64,000 bases of DNA from Streptomyces maremycinicus (GTDB lineage: Bacteria; Actinomycetota; Actinomycetes; Streptomycetales; Streptomycetaceae): assembly GCF_001184025.1 (NCBI RefSeq), contig NZ_BBYG01000019.1:186001-250000 (forward strand), written 5' to 3'. The notes beneath the pieces are model-generated. The model was not told the origin of the DNA. It saw only the letters and a list, made by a program, of their open reading frames with translations, and made no database searches. A program made the translations under genes and the position numbers. Shown one piece after another: positions 41,124 through 49,831 of the stretch. Within the stretch, counting starts at the first letter, position 1; each line of letters starts with the position of its first letter.

Positions 41124-41430
41124 GTCATGACGCTAGTCGAAGGCACGGCGGACGGTCGGATCCGTCCGATGAATGAACAGACTGACCGCTATACGGGACG
41201 CGAGCGGGCGGGCGGCCGCTCGAACCCCTCCTGGTCCCACCTCCCCGCCCACACCCTCCGGAAAGGGCTTTCCATCAAGTCCCGTCCGACCCGTTGACCT
41301 GCCCGTAGCACACCCTTACCTTTTCGGCGTCCGCCCTTCCATATGCCGTTCGAAGCTCCGAACGCCCCTCCCTCGCGAGGTGGCCGCTCCGGCGTCCCTG
41401 GCGCCGACACCGTGAAGGAGAGTGCGTGAG
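41124..41430. other. 307-bp gap upstream of the GH43-like gene
   Basis: Divergent region between mmuM and the GH43-like gene. It holds the LacI-type palindrome at 41261-41272 and a GAAGGAGAGTG ribosome site near 41413. No other gene is seen. Confidence 0.6.
41261..41272. promoter_or_regulatory. LacI-type operator candidate upstream of the GH43-like gene
   Basis: GAAAGGGCTTTC, identical to the site at 44599-44610. It is palindromic except for the central GG/CC. It lies about 160 bp before the start. Confidence 0.6.
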
Positions 41431-42843
41431 ATGAGACGTGCGTGCACGACCCTGCTCGCCCTCTGTCTTGTGCTGATCGGTGCCCTCGCGACCGCCGGAC
41501 CCGCCCAGGCGGCCTCCGTGACGATCGTCAACGGCACCCGGTTCGACGACAGTTCAGGCAACCCCGTGCACGCCCATGGCGGCGGGGTGCTCAAAGTCGG
41601 CTCCTACTACTACTGGTTCGGCGAGAACCGCAGCGCCGACAACACCTTCCTCTACGTGGACGCCTACCGCTCCACCGATCTGAAGAACTGGGAGTTCCGC
41701 AACCATGTCCTGACCCGGTCGAGCGCCTCCGAGTTGGCCGCGGCCAACATCGAGCGTCCGAAGGTCATGTACAACGCGTCCACCGGCAAGTTCGTGATGT
41801 GGATGCACAAGGAGAACGGAACCGACTACAGCGAGGCCCGCGCGGCGGTCGCCGTGTCGGACACCGTCGACGGGAACTACGCCTGGCGGGGCAGCTTCCG
41901 TCCGCTCGACCAGCACATGTCGCGTGACATCACGGTCTTCGTGGACAGCGACGGCGCCGGCTACATGGTCTCGGCGGCACGCGAGAACTACGACCTCCAG
42001 ATCTACCGGCTCACCGCCGACTACACCGCGATCGCGAGCCTCGTCGCCGATCCCTGGCACGGCGGCCACCGCGAGGCACCCGCCCTGTTCAAGCGGGGCG
42101 GCGTCTACTTCATGCTGACCTCCGGCGCGACCGGCTGGAGCCCCAACCAGCAGCAGTACGCCACCTCGACCTCGCTCGCCGGACCTTGGTCGGCCATGAC
42201 GAACGTCGGCGACCCGACGGCCTACGGCTCGCAGACCGCGTACGTCCTGCCCGTCCAGGGGACCTCGGGGACCTCGTACCTCTACCTGGGTGATCGCTGG
42301 GGCAACTCCTTCGGCGGGACCGTCAACGACTCCCGTTACGTCTGGCTGCCGCTGACCTTCCCCACGACCACCTCGCTGTCGATGTCCTGGTCGCCCGAGG
42401 TCACCGTCGACACGGCGGCCGGCACGGTTGCCGGAACGAGCGCCACGTACAACACGCTCATCGCCCGGCACAGCGGCAGGTGCGCGGACGTCACGAGCCA
42501 GTCCCTGTGGGCGGGGGCCCAGATCAAGCAGTACGACTGCAACGGCGGCACCAACCAGAAGTACTGGTTCAAGTCCGTCGGAAGCGGCTACTACCAGTTG
42601 GTGGTCAGAAGCAGCTCGCTGTGCGTACAGGAGAACGCGAACACGGTCAGCCAGGAGAACTGCGACACGACGGCCACCGCCCAGCAGTGGTCGCTGACGG
42701 CATCCGGCTCCTACGTCAACGTCAAGTCCCGGGCGAGCGGCGAGTGTCTGGACGTGAACGGCGCGTCCACCGCCAACTCCGCCGCGCTCATCACCTACAC
42801 GTGCAACGGAGGGACCAACCAGCAGTGGACGCGCGGCACCTGA
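41431..42843 (+). CDS. Secreted GH43-type exo-beta-1,3-galactanase-like enzyme with CBM13
   Basis: A 470-residue secreted glycosidase. RRACTTLLALCLVLIGALAT is the signal, ending in GPAQA. The catalytic five-blade propeller (about residues 30-310) resembles GH43 subfamily 24: NPVHAHGGGVLKVGSYYYWF, NIERPKVMYNASTGKFVMWM, MSRDITVFVDSDGAGYMVSA, HREAPALFKRGGVYFMLTSG. A C-terminal ricin-type CBM13 (about 335-470) has Q-x-W triplets: YDCNGGTNQKYWF, TATAQQWSL and TYTCNGGTNQQWT. It should trim beta-1,3-galactan of type II arabinogalactan. ATG 41431 with AAGGAG 11 nt before is preferred over GTG 41422. Confidence 0.88.
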   Translation: MRRACTTLLALCLVLIGALATAGPAQAASVTIVNGTRFDDSSGNPVHAHGGGVLKVGSYYYWFGENRSADNTFLYVDAYRSTDLKNWEFRNHVLTRSSASELAAANIERPKVMYNASTGKFVMWMHKENGTDYSEARAAVAVSDTVDGNYAWRGSFRPLDQHMSRDITVFVDSDGAGYMVSAARENYDLQIYRLTADYTAIASLVADPWHGGHREAPALFKRGGVYFMLTSGATGWSPNQQQYATSTSLAGPWSAMTNVGDPTAYGSQTAYVLPVQGTSGTSYLYLGDRWGNSFGGTVNDSRYVWLPLTFPTTTSLSMSWSPEVTVDTAAGTVAGTSATYNTLIARHSGRCADVTSQSLWAGAQIKQYDCNGGTNQKYWFKSVGSGYYQLVVRSSSLCVQENANTVSQENCDTTATAQQWSLTASGSYVNVKSRASGECLDVNGASTANSAALITYTCNGGTNQQWTRGT

Positions 42844-42849
42844 CCCGCG

Positions 42850-44530
42850 TCAGACGAGAAGGTCGATCGCGTCGATCGACGTTCCGGCGCTGAGGTAGGA
42901 GGTCGTTCCCGAACCGCTCACCACGTTGATCTTCAGCACGTTGTACCGGCTGGTGTCCGTGAGCCACGCGGAGGCCGGGACGCTGTACGTGAACGTGTGG
43001 TTGTTGCCCCGGTAGGACCCGTTGGTCAGGGACCGGGTGCTCGGCTGGGTAGGCGGGGAGGGTATCGCCGAGGTCCAGGTGTCGTTCACGACGACCTGCG
43101 GCCGGCCGTTGGCGTAGGCCGTCGTCACACCGATGCGCAGGGTGTGCGCGGCGGCGGCCTGGGCCGCGGTGAGCCTGAAGTACACGAGCAGACCGCTGTT
43201 GACGTCCTTCCAGATGTAGCAGGGGAACGCCGAGGTCTCGCTGCCGCTGCCGATCACCACGTTCCCGGTCCAGGCGGCGGCCCGCACGTCCGACGGGTGC
43301 GCGTACGTCATCAGCTCGGCGTTCTTGAAGCCGCTCGGCGTGCCGGTCCAGTCGTTGATCCGCCAGATCGCGCTCGCGTTGCCCGAGTCGTTCGAGGACG
43401 GGATCGCGATCGAGTTGAGGGTGGTCGTCCCGCCCGCGGAGACGGTCACCTGGGTGCTGTACACGGCCAGTTCGCTCTTGTGGACGGTGAGGGTGTACGT
43501 CCCCGGGAGGACCCCCGTGACCGAGAAGTAGCCGTCGGACGACCGTGCCGAACCCCAGTACTGCGCGGCCGCGTTGGCCAGTGCGACCGTGTACGGGTAC
43601 GCCGAGTCGCGTCCCGTGATGCCGACCCCGGCGACCCGGCCCCGGCCGCTCGCCGCGACGTAACCGGAGATGCCGAGCGAGTCGGCCCAGGACGTGGTCA
43701 GGGTGCCCGGGAACAGGGACGAGGAGGGCGCGCCGCCGTCGGTGAACGCGATGACATAGGGGCCCTGGAGACCGAAGCGCTGCTCCTCGGTCTGGTTCTG
43801 GCCGTAGTAGAGGATCTCGTACAGGCCGCCGCCGTCGGCGCTCTGGTGGCGCAGAAGGGAGCGGTAGAAGGGGCCGCCCGACGCCTTCTCGTGATTGCTG
43901 CGCACCATCCAGAGGCCGACGCCGCCGGTCGTCCAGCCGATGCAGTCGTAGTCGATGACGCGCAGCTTGGAGTAGTGCTTGGAGCGGGTCTGGCCGTCGG
44001 ACTTCGCGAAGACGTCGGAGGCCTCGACGGTGCTGGTCGTGTACGTGTAGGAGTCGGGCTCGTCGTTGAGGAACAGGCCCGCCTTGACGCGCACGATGTA
44101 CCGCGTGGCCGAAACGGACGTGTCGGCCTTGTTGGTCCACAGGTAGACGTTGCTCGCCGCTGCGGGCCGCGTAGTAGTGCTTGAGCGTGCCGTGCGTGAC
44201 CGAGATCAGGATCGTCGAGCCGGACTGAGCGATCGTCACGGTGGAGCTGCCGAGGCCGGACTCGATGTGCGAGTTCATGCCGCCGTAGCCCTGGTACTCG
44301 GTTCCCCGGTAGACCAGCGAGGTCAGGTCGCCGGTGGATTTGCTGACCTTGAAGACCAGGTCGGCGCCGGTGGCGACGACGTAGGCGGAGCCGTCGTCGG
44401 TGTAGCCGAAGGCGGCCGCGGCGGACGGTGCGGCGAGTGGTCCGGCCAGCGCGGCCGAGCCTGCCGTGGCCGCGGTGCCGAGGACGAAGGTGCGGCGTCG
44501 GATCGGCCGGTGGTTCTCGGATCCGGACAT
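42850..44530 (-). pseudogene. Rhamnogalacturonan lyase (PL4-like), frameshifted near 44152
   Basis: The N-terminal 126 codons from ATG 44530 read a twin-arginine signal (RRRTFVLGTAATAGSAALAG) and the start of a PL4 lyase (DLVFKVSKSTGDLTSLVYRG, HGTLKHYYAARSGE). At 44152 the frame breaks, and the family continues in another frame as NVYLWTNKADTSVSATRYIV, AGLFLNDEPDSYTYTTSTVE, the fibronectin-like ASGRGRVAGVGITGRDSAYP domain and a CBM-like tail to 42850. One extra base, or a loss of two at GAG-C-AAC, explains it; total length 1681 is 560 codons plus one base. It would cleave the rhamnogalacturonan I backbone by beta-elimination. Both flanks look fully selected, so a sequencing error or recent mutation is likely. 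Confidence 0.8.
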
Positions 44531-44598
44531 GGGGGTGCCTCCTTCGGGAGGTGTGGGGGTGCGGGTGCCTGAGAGAGTGACAGTTGAATCGATTTCGC

Positions 44599-44610
44599 GA
44601 AAGGGCTTTC
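44599..44610. promoter_or_regulatory. LacI-type operator candidate upstream of the PL4 gene
   Basis: GAAAGGGCTTTC, an exact copy of 41261-41272, 69 bp before the lyase start. Confidence 0.62.
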
Positions 44611-44654
44611 ACGCGGTGGAGGTCGGCAATCTCGCGAAATTGGCCTCAGGTCTA

Positions 44655-44666
44655 GAAAGCGCTTGC
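44655..44666. promoter_or_regulatory. LacI-type operator candidate upstream of the CE12 gene
   Basis: GAAAGCGCTTGC, an exact copy of 37056-37067, 56 bp before the esterase start. Together with 44599-44610 it may control the divergent pair. Confidence 0.62.
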
Positions 44667-44721
44667 CGGAGACGGTACGGTCCAGCCGCCAACCCCTGTT
44701 GCCGCGACGGAGGAGCCGTAA

Positions 44722-45768
44722 GTGAGACGTTTCAACATCGCCGTGCTGGCGGCGCTGACCCTGGCCGCCGGCCTGACGGCGGTACCCGCCGCTCAGGCGC
44801 ACGGCGGCCGGGCACCCCTCGGCATCGACAACTGCACCGCGACCGCCTGTCACTTCGACGTCCCGCCCGGTACCTACGACGTCGAGGTCGTCCTCGGCGG
44901 CGACGCGGAGTCGCGCACCGGCATCAGCGCGGAGACCCGGCGCGCCCTGCTTCCCGAGACCGCCGTCGCCGCCGGCGAACAGGTCGTCCGCAGCTTCACG
45001 GTGGACGTCCGTACTCCTGAGGGCGAGCCGACGGGGGCGGCCGGGACCGCGGGCCTTGACCTGGTGGTGGACGGCTCGGCGCCTGCCCTGGCCGACATCA
45101 GGGTCTCCCGGGCCCGGCACGCACGGCAGATCTTCCTCGTCGGCGACTCCACGGTCTGCGACCAGGCGGCGGACCCGTACACCGGGTGGGGCCAGCAGTT
45201 GCCGCAGTACCTGCGCAAGGGCGTCTCGGTCGCCAACTACGCCGATTCCGGGGAGAGTACGGTCACCTATCTCGGGAACCCGCTGCTGTGGGCGACGGTC
45301 CGGCCGCTGATCCGCCCCGGTGACCTCGTCCTCGTCCAGCTCGCCCACAACGACAAGACGACCGACGAGGCGACCTACCGGGCGAATCTCGAGACGCTGG
45401 TGGCGGGAGTGAGGGAGAAGGGCGGCCGGCCGGTCCTGGTGACCCCCGTCGTGCGCCGCTGGTTCAACGCCGACGGCACGCTGAACAACGGAACGGCCCT
45501 GCTGGTCAACGGACTCGGGGTCGACCACCCGGCGGTGATCCGCTCGGTCGCCGCCGCCGAGGAGGTCGCGCTGATCGATCTCACCGCCAGGACGAAGGCG
45601 CTGGTGGAGTCCCTGGGCGTCGAGGGCTCGAAGGAGCTGTACCTCTACAACGAGAAGCGCGACAACACGCACACCTCCGTGTACGGAGCAACGGTCTACG
45701 CGGGCCTGGTCCGCGACGAACTCGTCGCCCGCCGTCTGGTGCCGAGGGGCTCCGTGCGGGTGGGATGA
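44722..45768 (+). CDS. Rhamnogalacturonan acetylesterase (CE12-like SGNH hydrolase)
   Basis: A 348-residue secreted esterase. NIAVLAALTLAAGLTAVPAA is the signal peptide. An N-terminal beta domain (about 30-130) precedes the SGNH core: block I IFLVGDSTVCDQ (nucleophile Ser), GWGQQLPQYL, block III VQLAHNDKT (Asn) and block V NTHTSVYGA (the D-x-x-H element). This is the RhgT/YxiM pattern of CE12 enzymes that remove acetyl groups from rhamnogalacturonan I. GTG 44722 has GGAGGAG 6 nt upstream. A strong hairpin after the stop separates it from the DUF2264 gene. Confidence 0.9.
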   Translation: MRRFNIAVLAALTLAAGLTAVPAAQAHGGRAPLGIDNCTATACHFDVPPGTYDVEVVLGGDAESRTGISAETRRALLPETAVAAGEQVVRSFTVDVRTPEGEPTGAAGTAGLDLVVDGSAPALADIRVSRARHARQIFLVGDSTVCDQAADPYTGWGQQLPQYLRKGVSVANYADSGESTVTYLGNPLLWATVRPLIRPGDLVLVQLAHNDKTTDEATYRANLETLVAGVREKGGRPVLVTPVVRRWFNADGTLNNGTALLVNGLGVDHPAVIRSVAAAEEVALIDLTARTKALVESLGVEGSKELYLYNEKRDNTHTSVYGATVYAGLVRDELVARRLVPRGSVRVG

Positions 45769-45771
45769 ACG

Positions 45772-45809
45772 CCTGGGGGCGCCCCGACCGGAACCGGGAC
45801 GCCCCCAGG
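45772..45809 (+). terminator. Terminator or read-through hairpin between CE12 and DUF2264 genes
   Basis: CCTGGGGGC (45772-45780) pairs with GCCCCCAGG (45801-45809), and the stem continues inward with one mismatch (CCCC/GGG). It starts 4 nt after the CE12 stop. Confidence 0.65.
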
Positions 45810-45859
45810 TCCTGGCCCCCACCAGGCTCCGCACCGGCAGCGAAGGAAAGAAGCAGCAG

Positions 45860-47638
45860 ATGCTTTTGCCCCAGCCCGATCTCGTCCGCAGCCCCCGCAC
45901 CGGCTACACCCGCGCCCACTGGGAGACCGCCGCCGACGCGCTGCTCACCGCGGTGGAGCCGTACGCCACCGAGGACCGCGCCCTCTACCACTTCCCCGGC
46001 GCCCGGCAGAGCTGGTCGGGCCGCCTCTCCGACGGCCTGGAGGGGTACGCCCGTACGCTGCTGCTGGCGGCCTTCCGTCGTGACGAGACGGCGCTGGAGC
46101 GGTACGCGAGCGGTCTCGCGGCCGGTGCCGGCGGAGTCTGGCCCCGTATCGAGGACCGCGGTCAACCCCTCGTCGAGGCCGCGTCGATCGCGCTCGCGCT
46201 GCGCCTGACCCGCCCCCTGCTCTGGGACCGTCTCGACGACGGGGTCCGACAGCGCGCCGCGGCCTGGCTCTCGGACGCGCTGACCGCCGAAGCCTGGCCC
46301 TGCAACTGGGAGTTGTTCCCGGTGACGGTGGGCGGCTTCCTGGAGTCCGTCGGCCATCGGCCGGAGGCCTCGCGCAAGGCGATCGACCGCGGGCTGGAAC
46401 GCATCGAGCAGTGGTACGCCGCCGACGGCTGGTACAGCGACGGCGCCGGCCGGGCCTTCGACTACTACAACGGCTGGGCGATGCACCTCTACCCCGTCCT
46501 GCACGCCTGGCTGGCCGACGACCCCGACCTGCTCGCCCGCTACGGCGGCCGCCTCAGGTCCCATCTCGACGACTACGCCCGCCTGTTCGGCGGCGACGGC
46601 GCACCCCTGCACCAGGGCCGTTCCCTCACCTACCGCTTCGCCACCACCGCCCCCCTGTGGCTGGGCGCCCTCACCGGCCACACCCCGCTCCCCGCCGGCG
46701 AGACCCGGCGCCTGGCCTCGGGCGCGCTGAAGTACTTCCTGGAACGCGGTGCGGTCGACGAACGGGGTCTGCTGACCCTCGGCTGGCACGGCCCCGACGA
46801 GTCGGTCCTCCAGGGCTACTCGGGACCCGCCTCCCCGTACTGGGCGAGCAAGGGTTTCCTCGGCCTGCTCATCCCGCCCGAGCACGAGGTGTGGACGGCG
46901 ACGGAGGAGGCGGGCCCGGTGGAACGGGAGAACGCGGTCACCCCCATCGCCGCACCCAACTGGCTGCTTCAGTCGACGAGTTCGGACGGAGTGGTCCGCC
47001 TGCACAACCACGGCAGTGAGGACGCCCGTTACGACCCGCACTACACGAGGTTCGCCTACTCCACGGTCACACGGCCGCTCGAAGCCCCGGCGGACAATGT
47101 CGTCACGGTCGGCGGGGACCCGCGACGCGAGGGCATCGTCCCGCTCGGCGTGGGAGAGAACTGGGCGGCCTCCCGGCACGTCCTGAGCTCAGGGGCCCGA
47201 GTCACCAGTCTGGTGGTGGCGCAGGACGCGGTGGAGGTGCGGGCCCACCTGGTGGCCGGCGCCGAGCCGGGCACGGAGGTGCGCCTCACGGGGTGGGCCC
47301 CGGTGGCGGGCGGGGACGAGCGGGCGGAGCTGGTGCCCGTGCACGGGCTGGCGGGCACGTCCACCCTGTCGGGCGTGCAGGGAGAAGGCCCGGCGACGCT
47401 CTTCGTCGCGCTGGCGCGTCTCACCGCCGACCCGGACCCCCTGCCCCTGCCGGAACTGGTGTCCGTGGAGGTGCGGAGGGTGGAGGCCGACACCGCGCAC
47501 GGCGCCTACGACCTGAGCGTCCGGCTGCCGTCGGGTGCGGAACGCCATTTCCGCTTCACCGCTTCGGACGGGCCGTCCGCGAGGTCGTCGTGGTCGGTGG
47601 AGCCCCGTGCCGGTGCGGGTGATTCTCCGTTGCCCTGA
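45860..47638 (+). CDS. DUF2264 family protein (possible GH154-type uronidase)
   Basis: A 592-residue cytoplasmic protein, since it has no signal peptide. An alpha/alpha-barrel-like N-terminal part includes TGYTRAHWETAADALLTAVE, AWPCNWELFPVTVGGFLESV, WYSDGAGRAFDYYNGWAMHL and LTYRFATTAPLWLGALTGHT; a beta-sandwich C-terminal half begins about residue 375. DUF2264 members degrade plant polymers, and some have been placed in GH154 as beta-glucuronidases of arabinogalactan; I cannot tell which activity this one has. It probably acts on oligomers after import. ATG 45860 follows AAGGAAAG. Confidence 0.85.
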   Translation: MLLPQPDLVRSPRTGYTRAHWETAADALLTAVEPYATEDRALYHFPGARQSWSGRLSDGLEGYARTLLLAAFRRDETALERYASGLAAGAGGVWPRIEDRGQPLVEAASIALALRLTRPLLWDRLDDGVRQRAAAWLSDALTAEAWPCNWELFPVTVGGFLESVGHRPEASRKAIDRGLERIEQWYAADGWYSDGAGRAFDYYNGWAMHLYPVLHAWLADDPDLLARYGGRLRSHLDDYARLFGGDGAPLHQGRSLTYRFATTAPLWLGALTGHTPLPAGETRRLASGALKYFLERGAVDERGLLTLGWHGPDESVLQGYSGPASPYWASKGFLGLLIPPEHEVWTATEEAGPVERENAVTPIAAPNWLLQSTSSDGVVRLHNHGSEDARYDPHYTRFAYSTVTRPLEAPADNVVTVGGDPRREGIVPLGVGENWAASRHVLSSGARVTSLVVAQDAVEVRAHLVAGAEPGTEVRLTGWAPVAGGDERAELVPVHGLAGTSTLSGVQGEGPATLFVALARLTADPDPLPLPELVSVEVRRVEADTAHGAYDLSVRLPSGAERHFRFTASDGPSARSSWSVEPRAGAGDSPLP

Positions 47639-47665
47639 GGGAAGCGAGTACAGAAGAATCCGCGC

Positions 47666-48037
47666 ATGACTTCTGCCATCCGTCACGTCACGATCGACAG
47701 CTCCGATGCCTACGCCCTCGGCACCTTCTGGTCCGAGGTGCTCGGCCAGCCGCTCCACGAGGACGACAAGCCGGGCGACGAGGAAGCGCTGATCGAGGGC
47801 GCGGGCATGCTCTTCGTCACCGTCCCGGAGGCCAAGACCCGGAAGAACCGCATACATTTCGACCTCCAGCCGCAGGACCGCACCCGCGACGAGGAGGTCG
47901 AGCGTCTGCTCGCGCTCGGCGCCACCCTCTTCGACGACCGCCGCAGGCCCGACGGCACGGGGTGGGTGGTCCTCGCCGATCCGGAGGGCAACGAGTTCTG
48001 CGTGGAGCGCAGCGCGGGGGAGCGGGCCGCGGGCTGA
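47666..48037 (+). CDS. VOC family protein (glyoxalase-like)
   Basis: A 123-residue VOC protein. AIRHVTIDSSDAYALGTFWS (His7 is a possible metal ligand), KNRIHFDLQPQDRTRDEEVE and GWVVLADPEGNEFCVERSAG form the paired modules, with the usual D-P-E-G-N-E-F-C turn. The pattern is the common small actinobacterial VOC group of unknown reaction. It begins 27 nt after the DUF2264 stop with a possible TACAGA box. Function in the polysaccharide locus is not implied. Confidence 0.87.
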   Translation: MTSAIRHVTIDSSDAYALGTFWSEVLGQPLHEDDKPGDEEALIEGAGMLFVTVPEAKTRKNRIHFDLQPQDRTRDEEVERLLALGATLFDDRRRPDGTGWVVLADPEGNEFCVERSAGERAAG

Positions 48038-48056
48038 GGCGGCGGGGCGACTCGCC

Positions 48057-48098
48057 GGGAGCAGTGCGGCGGGAGCAGTGCGGCGGGAACAGTTCGGC
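48057..48098. repeat. Three tandem 14-bp repeats
   Basis: GGGAGCAGTGCGGC at 48057 and 48071, and GGGAACAGTTCGGC at 48085. It lies upstream of the -10 box of the next gene. Confidence 0.8.
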
Positions 48099-48120
48099 GG
48101 AGGCCGAAAGGACGCGCCCC

Positions 48121-48126
48121 TAGCGT
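48121..48126 (+). promoter_or_regulatory. -10 box of leaderless PEP-mutase-family gene
   Basis: TAGCGT ends 7 nt before ATG 48134. The upstream GTG 48125 overlaps the box, so it is unlikely to be the start. Confidence 0.5.
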
Positions 48127-48133
48127 GGACGAT

Positions 48134-48952
48134 ATGCACGCACGCAGGGCGACCTCGCATCCCTTCGCCGTTCTCCACCACGCCGATACCCCTCTGCTCC
48201 TGCCGAACGCCTGGGACCGTGCCAGCGCGACGGCCATGGCGCGGATGGGTTTCCGGGCGATCGGCACGACGAGCCTCGCGGTGGCGGCAGGGGTGGGGCT
48301 GCCGGACGGCGCGTCGGTCACCCGGGACGAGACCCTGCGGCTCGCGCTGCTGCTGGGCTCGCGACCGTTCCTGCTGTCCGTCGACGCGGAGGACGGCTTC
48401 AGCGAAGATCCCGACGAGGTGGGGGAGTTCGCCCGTCAGCTCGCGGCGGTGGGCGCGGTCGGCATCAACCTGGAGGACGGGCTCGGACCGGTCGACCGGC
48501 ATGCCGCGAAGATCGCCGCGGTCAAGGCCGCCGCGCCCGGCCTCTTCGTCAACGCCCGCACGGACACCTACTGGCTCGGCGGGCAGGGCGCACGCGGTGA
48601 ACGTGCCACACGCGGTCGAGGCGAGACGCTTTCCCGTCTCGACGCGTACCGACAGGCGGGCGCGGACGGGGTCTTCGTCCCGGGGCTGACCGATGCCCGC
48701 GAGATCGCCGCGCTCGTCGCCCGCCTGGACGTGCCCCTCAACGTCCTCCACTCGCCGACCGGCCCCACGGTGGCCCAGCTCGGCGAGCTGGGGGTGAGCC
48801 GTGTCAGCCTCGGCTCGTTCCTCTACCGGCGAGCGATGGGCGCCGCGCTCGAAGCGCTGGGCGACATCCGTGCGGGACGGGAACCGGGTGGTCCCACGCC
48901 GACGTACGAGGAGCTGCAAGAGGCGGGCGACGGCGCAGCACGCCGTGTCTGA
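48134..48952 (+). CDS. Isocitrate lyase / PEP mutase family protein (CGH-less group)
   Basis: A 272-residue barrel enzyme. LLLPNAWDRASATAMARMGF opens it, LLSVDAEDGFSEDP and INLEDGLGPVDRHAAKIAAV provide Mg-binding acids, NARTDTYWLGG is conserved, and there is no Cys-Gly-His catalytic loop, in contrast to the enzyme at 34225-35088. This matches the widespread uncharacterised PEP mutase-like group. The reaction is unknown. It converges with a TetR gene with just 5 bp between the stops. Confidence 0.87.
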   Translation: MHARRATSHPFAVLHHADTPLLLPNAWDRASATAMARMGFRAIGTTSLAVAAGVGLPDGASVTRDETLRLALLLGSRPFLLSVDAEDGFSEDPDEVGEFARQLAAVGAVGINLEDGLGPVDRHAAKIAAVKAAAPGLFVNARTDTYWLGGQGARGERATRGRGETLSRLDAYRQAGADGVFVPGLTDAREIAALVARLDVPLNVLHSPTGPTVAQLGELGVSRVSLGSFLYRRAMGAALEALGDIRAGREPGGPTPTYEELQEAGDGAARRV

Positions 48953-48957
48953 CAGCG

Positions 48958-49563
48958 TCAGGCGTCGACGTCGTCGGCGACGGTCTCGCGCGGCCAGTGG
49001 GTCAGGGCCGTGTGCAGCGCGTCGATCGCCTTGTCCCACGATCGCTGCACGTCCCGGGGCGCGCCGAAGCCGCCGCCGGCCTCCAGCGTGCAGTACCCGT
49101 GAAAGGTGCTGCGCAGCAGGCGGACGGCGTCGGTGAGATCGGGTTCGTCGAGGCCGTAGGCGCGGAGCATCCCGTAGGTGATCTCGGCGGTCCGGCGCGG
49201 AACGGGGGACGCGGCGGCCAGTTCCCGGTCGAGCTCCTCGTCGATCCGGATCTGGGTGGCGGCGTACCGGCCGGGGTGCCGGAGCGCGTACTCCCGGTAG
49301 GCCCCGGCGAAGGCGACCAGCGCCTCCTTCCCGGCGAGCCCCACGACGGCCACCGCGATCCGGTCGATCATCTCGCCGCCGACCAGCAGGGCGAGCCTCG
49401 TCCGCAGTTCCCGGAGGTTTCTGACGTGCGAGTACAAGCTCGCGTCCTTGACTCCGAACCGTCGCGCCAGCGCCGAGATGCTGACCTTGTCGAAGCCGAC
49501 CTCGTCGGCCAGTTCCGCCGCGGCTTCGACCAGGCGGTCGGTGGTCAGGCCGACTCGTGGCAT
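48958..49563 (-). CDS. TetR/AcrR-family regulator
   Basis: A 201-residue repressor. The N-terminal HTH is VSISALARRFGVKDASLYSH (about residues 25-44), and the C-terminal ligand domain contains YREYALRHPGRYAATQIRID and VRLLRSTFHGYCTLEAGGGF, which is the TetR_C_33/WHG-type. ATG 49563 (MPRVGLTTDRLVEAA) is chosen; the longer frame to 49725 is rejected. A TAGGAT box lies about 45 nt upstream on the minus strand. Its target is unknown; it is convergent with the PEP mutase-like gene and not next to a transporter. Confidence 0.9.
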   Translation of the reverse strand: MPRVGLTTDRLVEAAAELADEVGFDKVSISALARRFGVKDASLYSHVRNLRELRTRLALLVGGEMIDRIAVAVVGLAGKEALVAFAGAYREYALRHPGRYAATQIRIDEELDRELAAASPVPRRTAEITYGMLRAYGLDEPDLTDAVRLLRSTFHGYCTLEAGGGFGAPRDVQRSWDKAIDALHTALTHWPRETVADDVDA

Positions 49564-49831
49564 GGGGACCGCCTTGTGTGCGCTCGGACCTGGGGGTGTC
49601 AGGCAGGATCCTAAGGGTTCCGCAGGTCGGGCAGTGGCCAGCGGGCGCGGGCCGTCGGGGCGGCGGACGGCGGCAGGTGGAGACTCCACCCCGGGGCCGA
49701 GCCAGAGGCGGTGAACGACGGGCACCGAACGGCCTGCGCCGAGATCACGAGCGGCACATCGCCTCTCCCCGAGCGAGCGTCGACGACCTCGAAGCCGCCG
49801 TGCCGCGCCCCGCGGCCCCGGGAGCGGCCGG

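Noticed and set aside
45772..45809. Hairpin considered as a riboswitch for the DUF2264 gene
   Set aside because: It is a simple near-perfect stem directly after a stop codon; a terminator explains it.
48057..48098. Tandem repeats considered as a CRISPR or mobile-element end
   Set aside because: Only three 14-bp copies with no spacers, no cas genes and no target duplications. The same applies to the arrays at 2466 and 51963.
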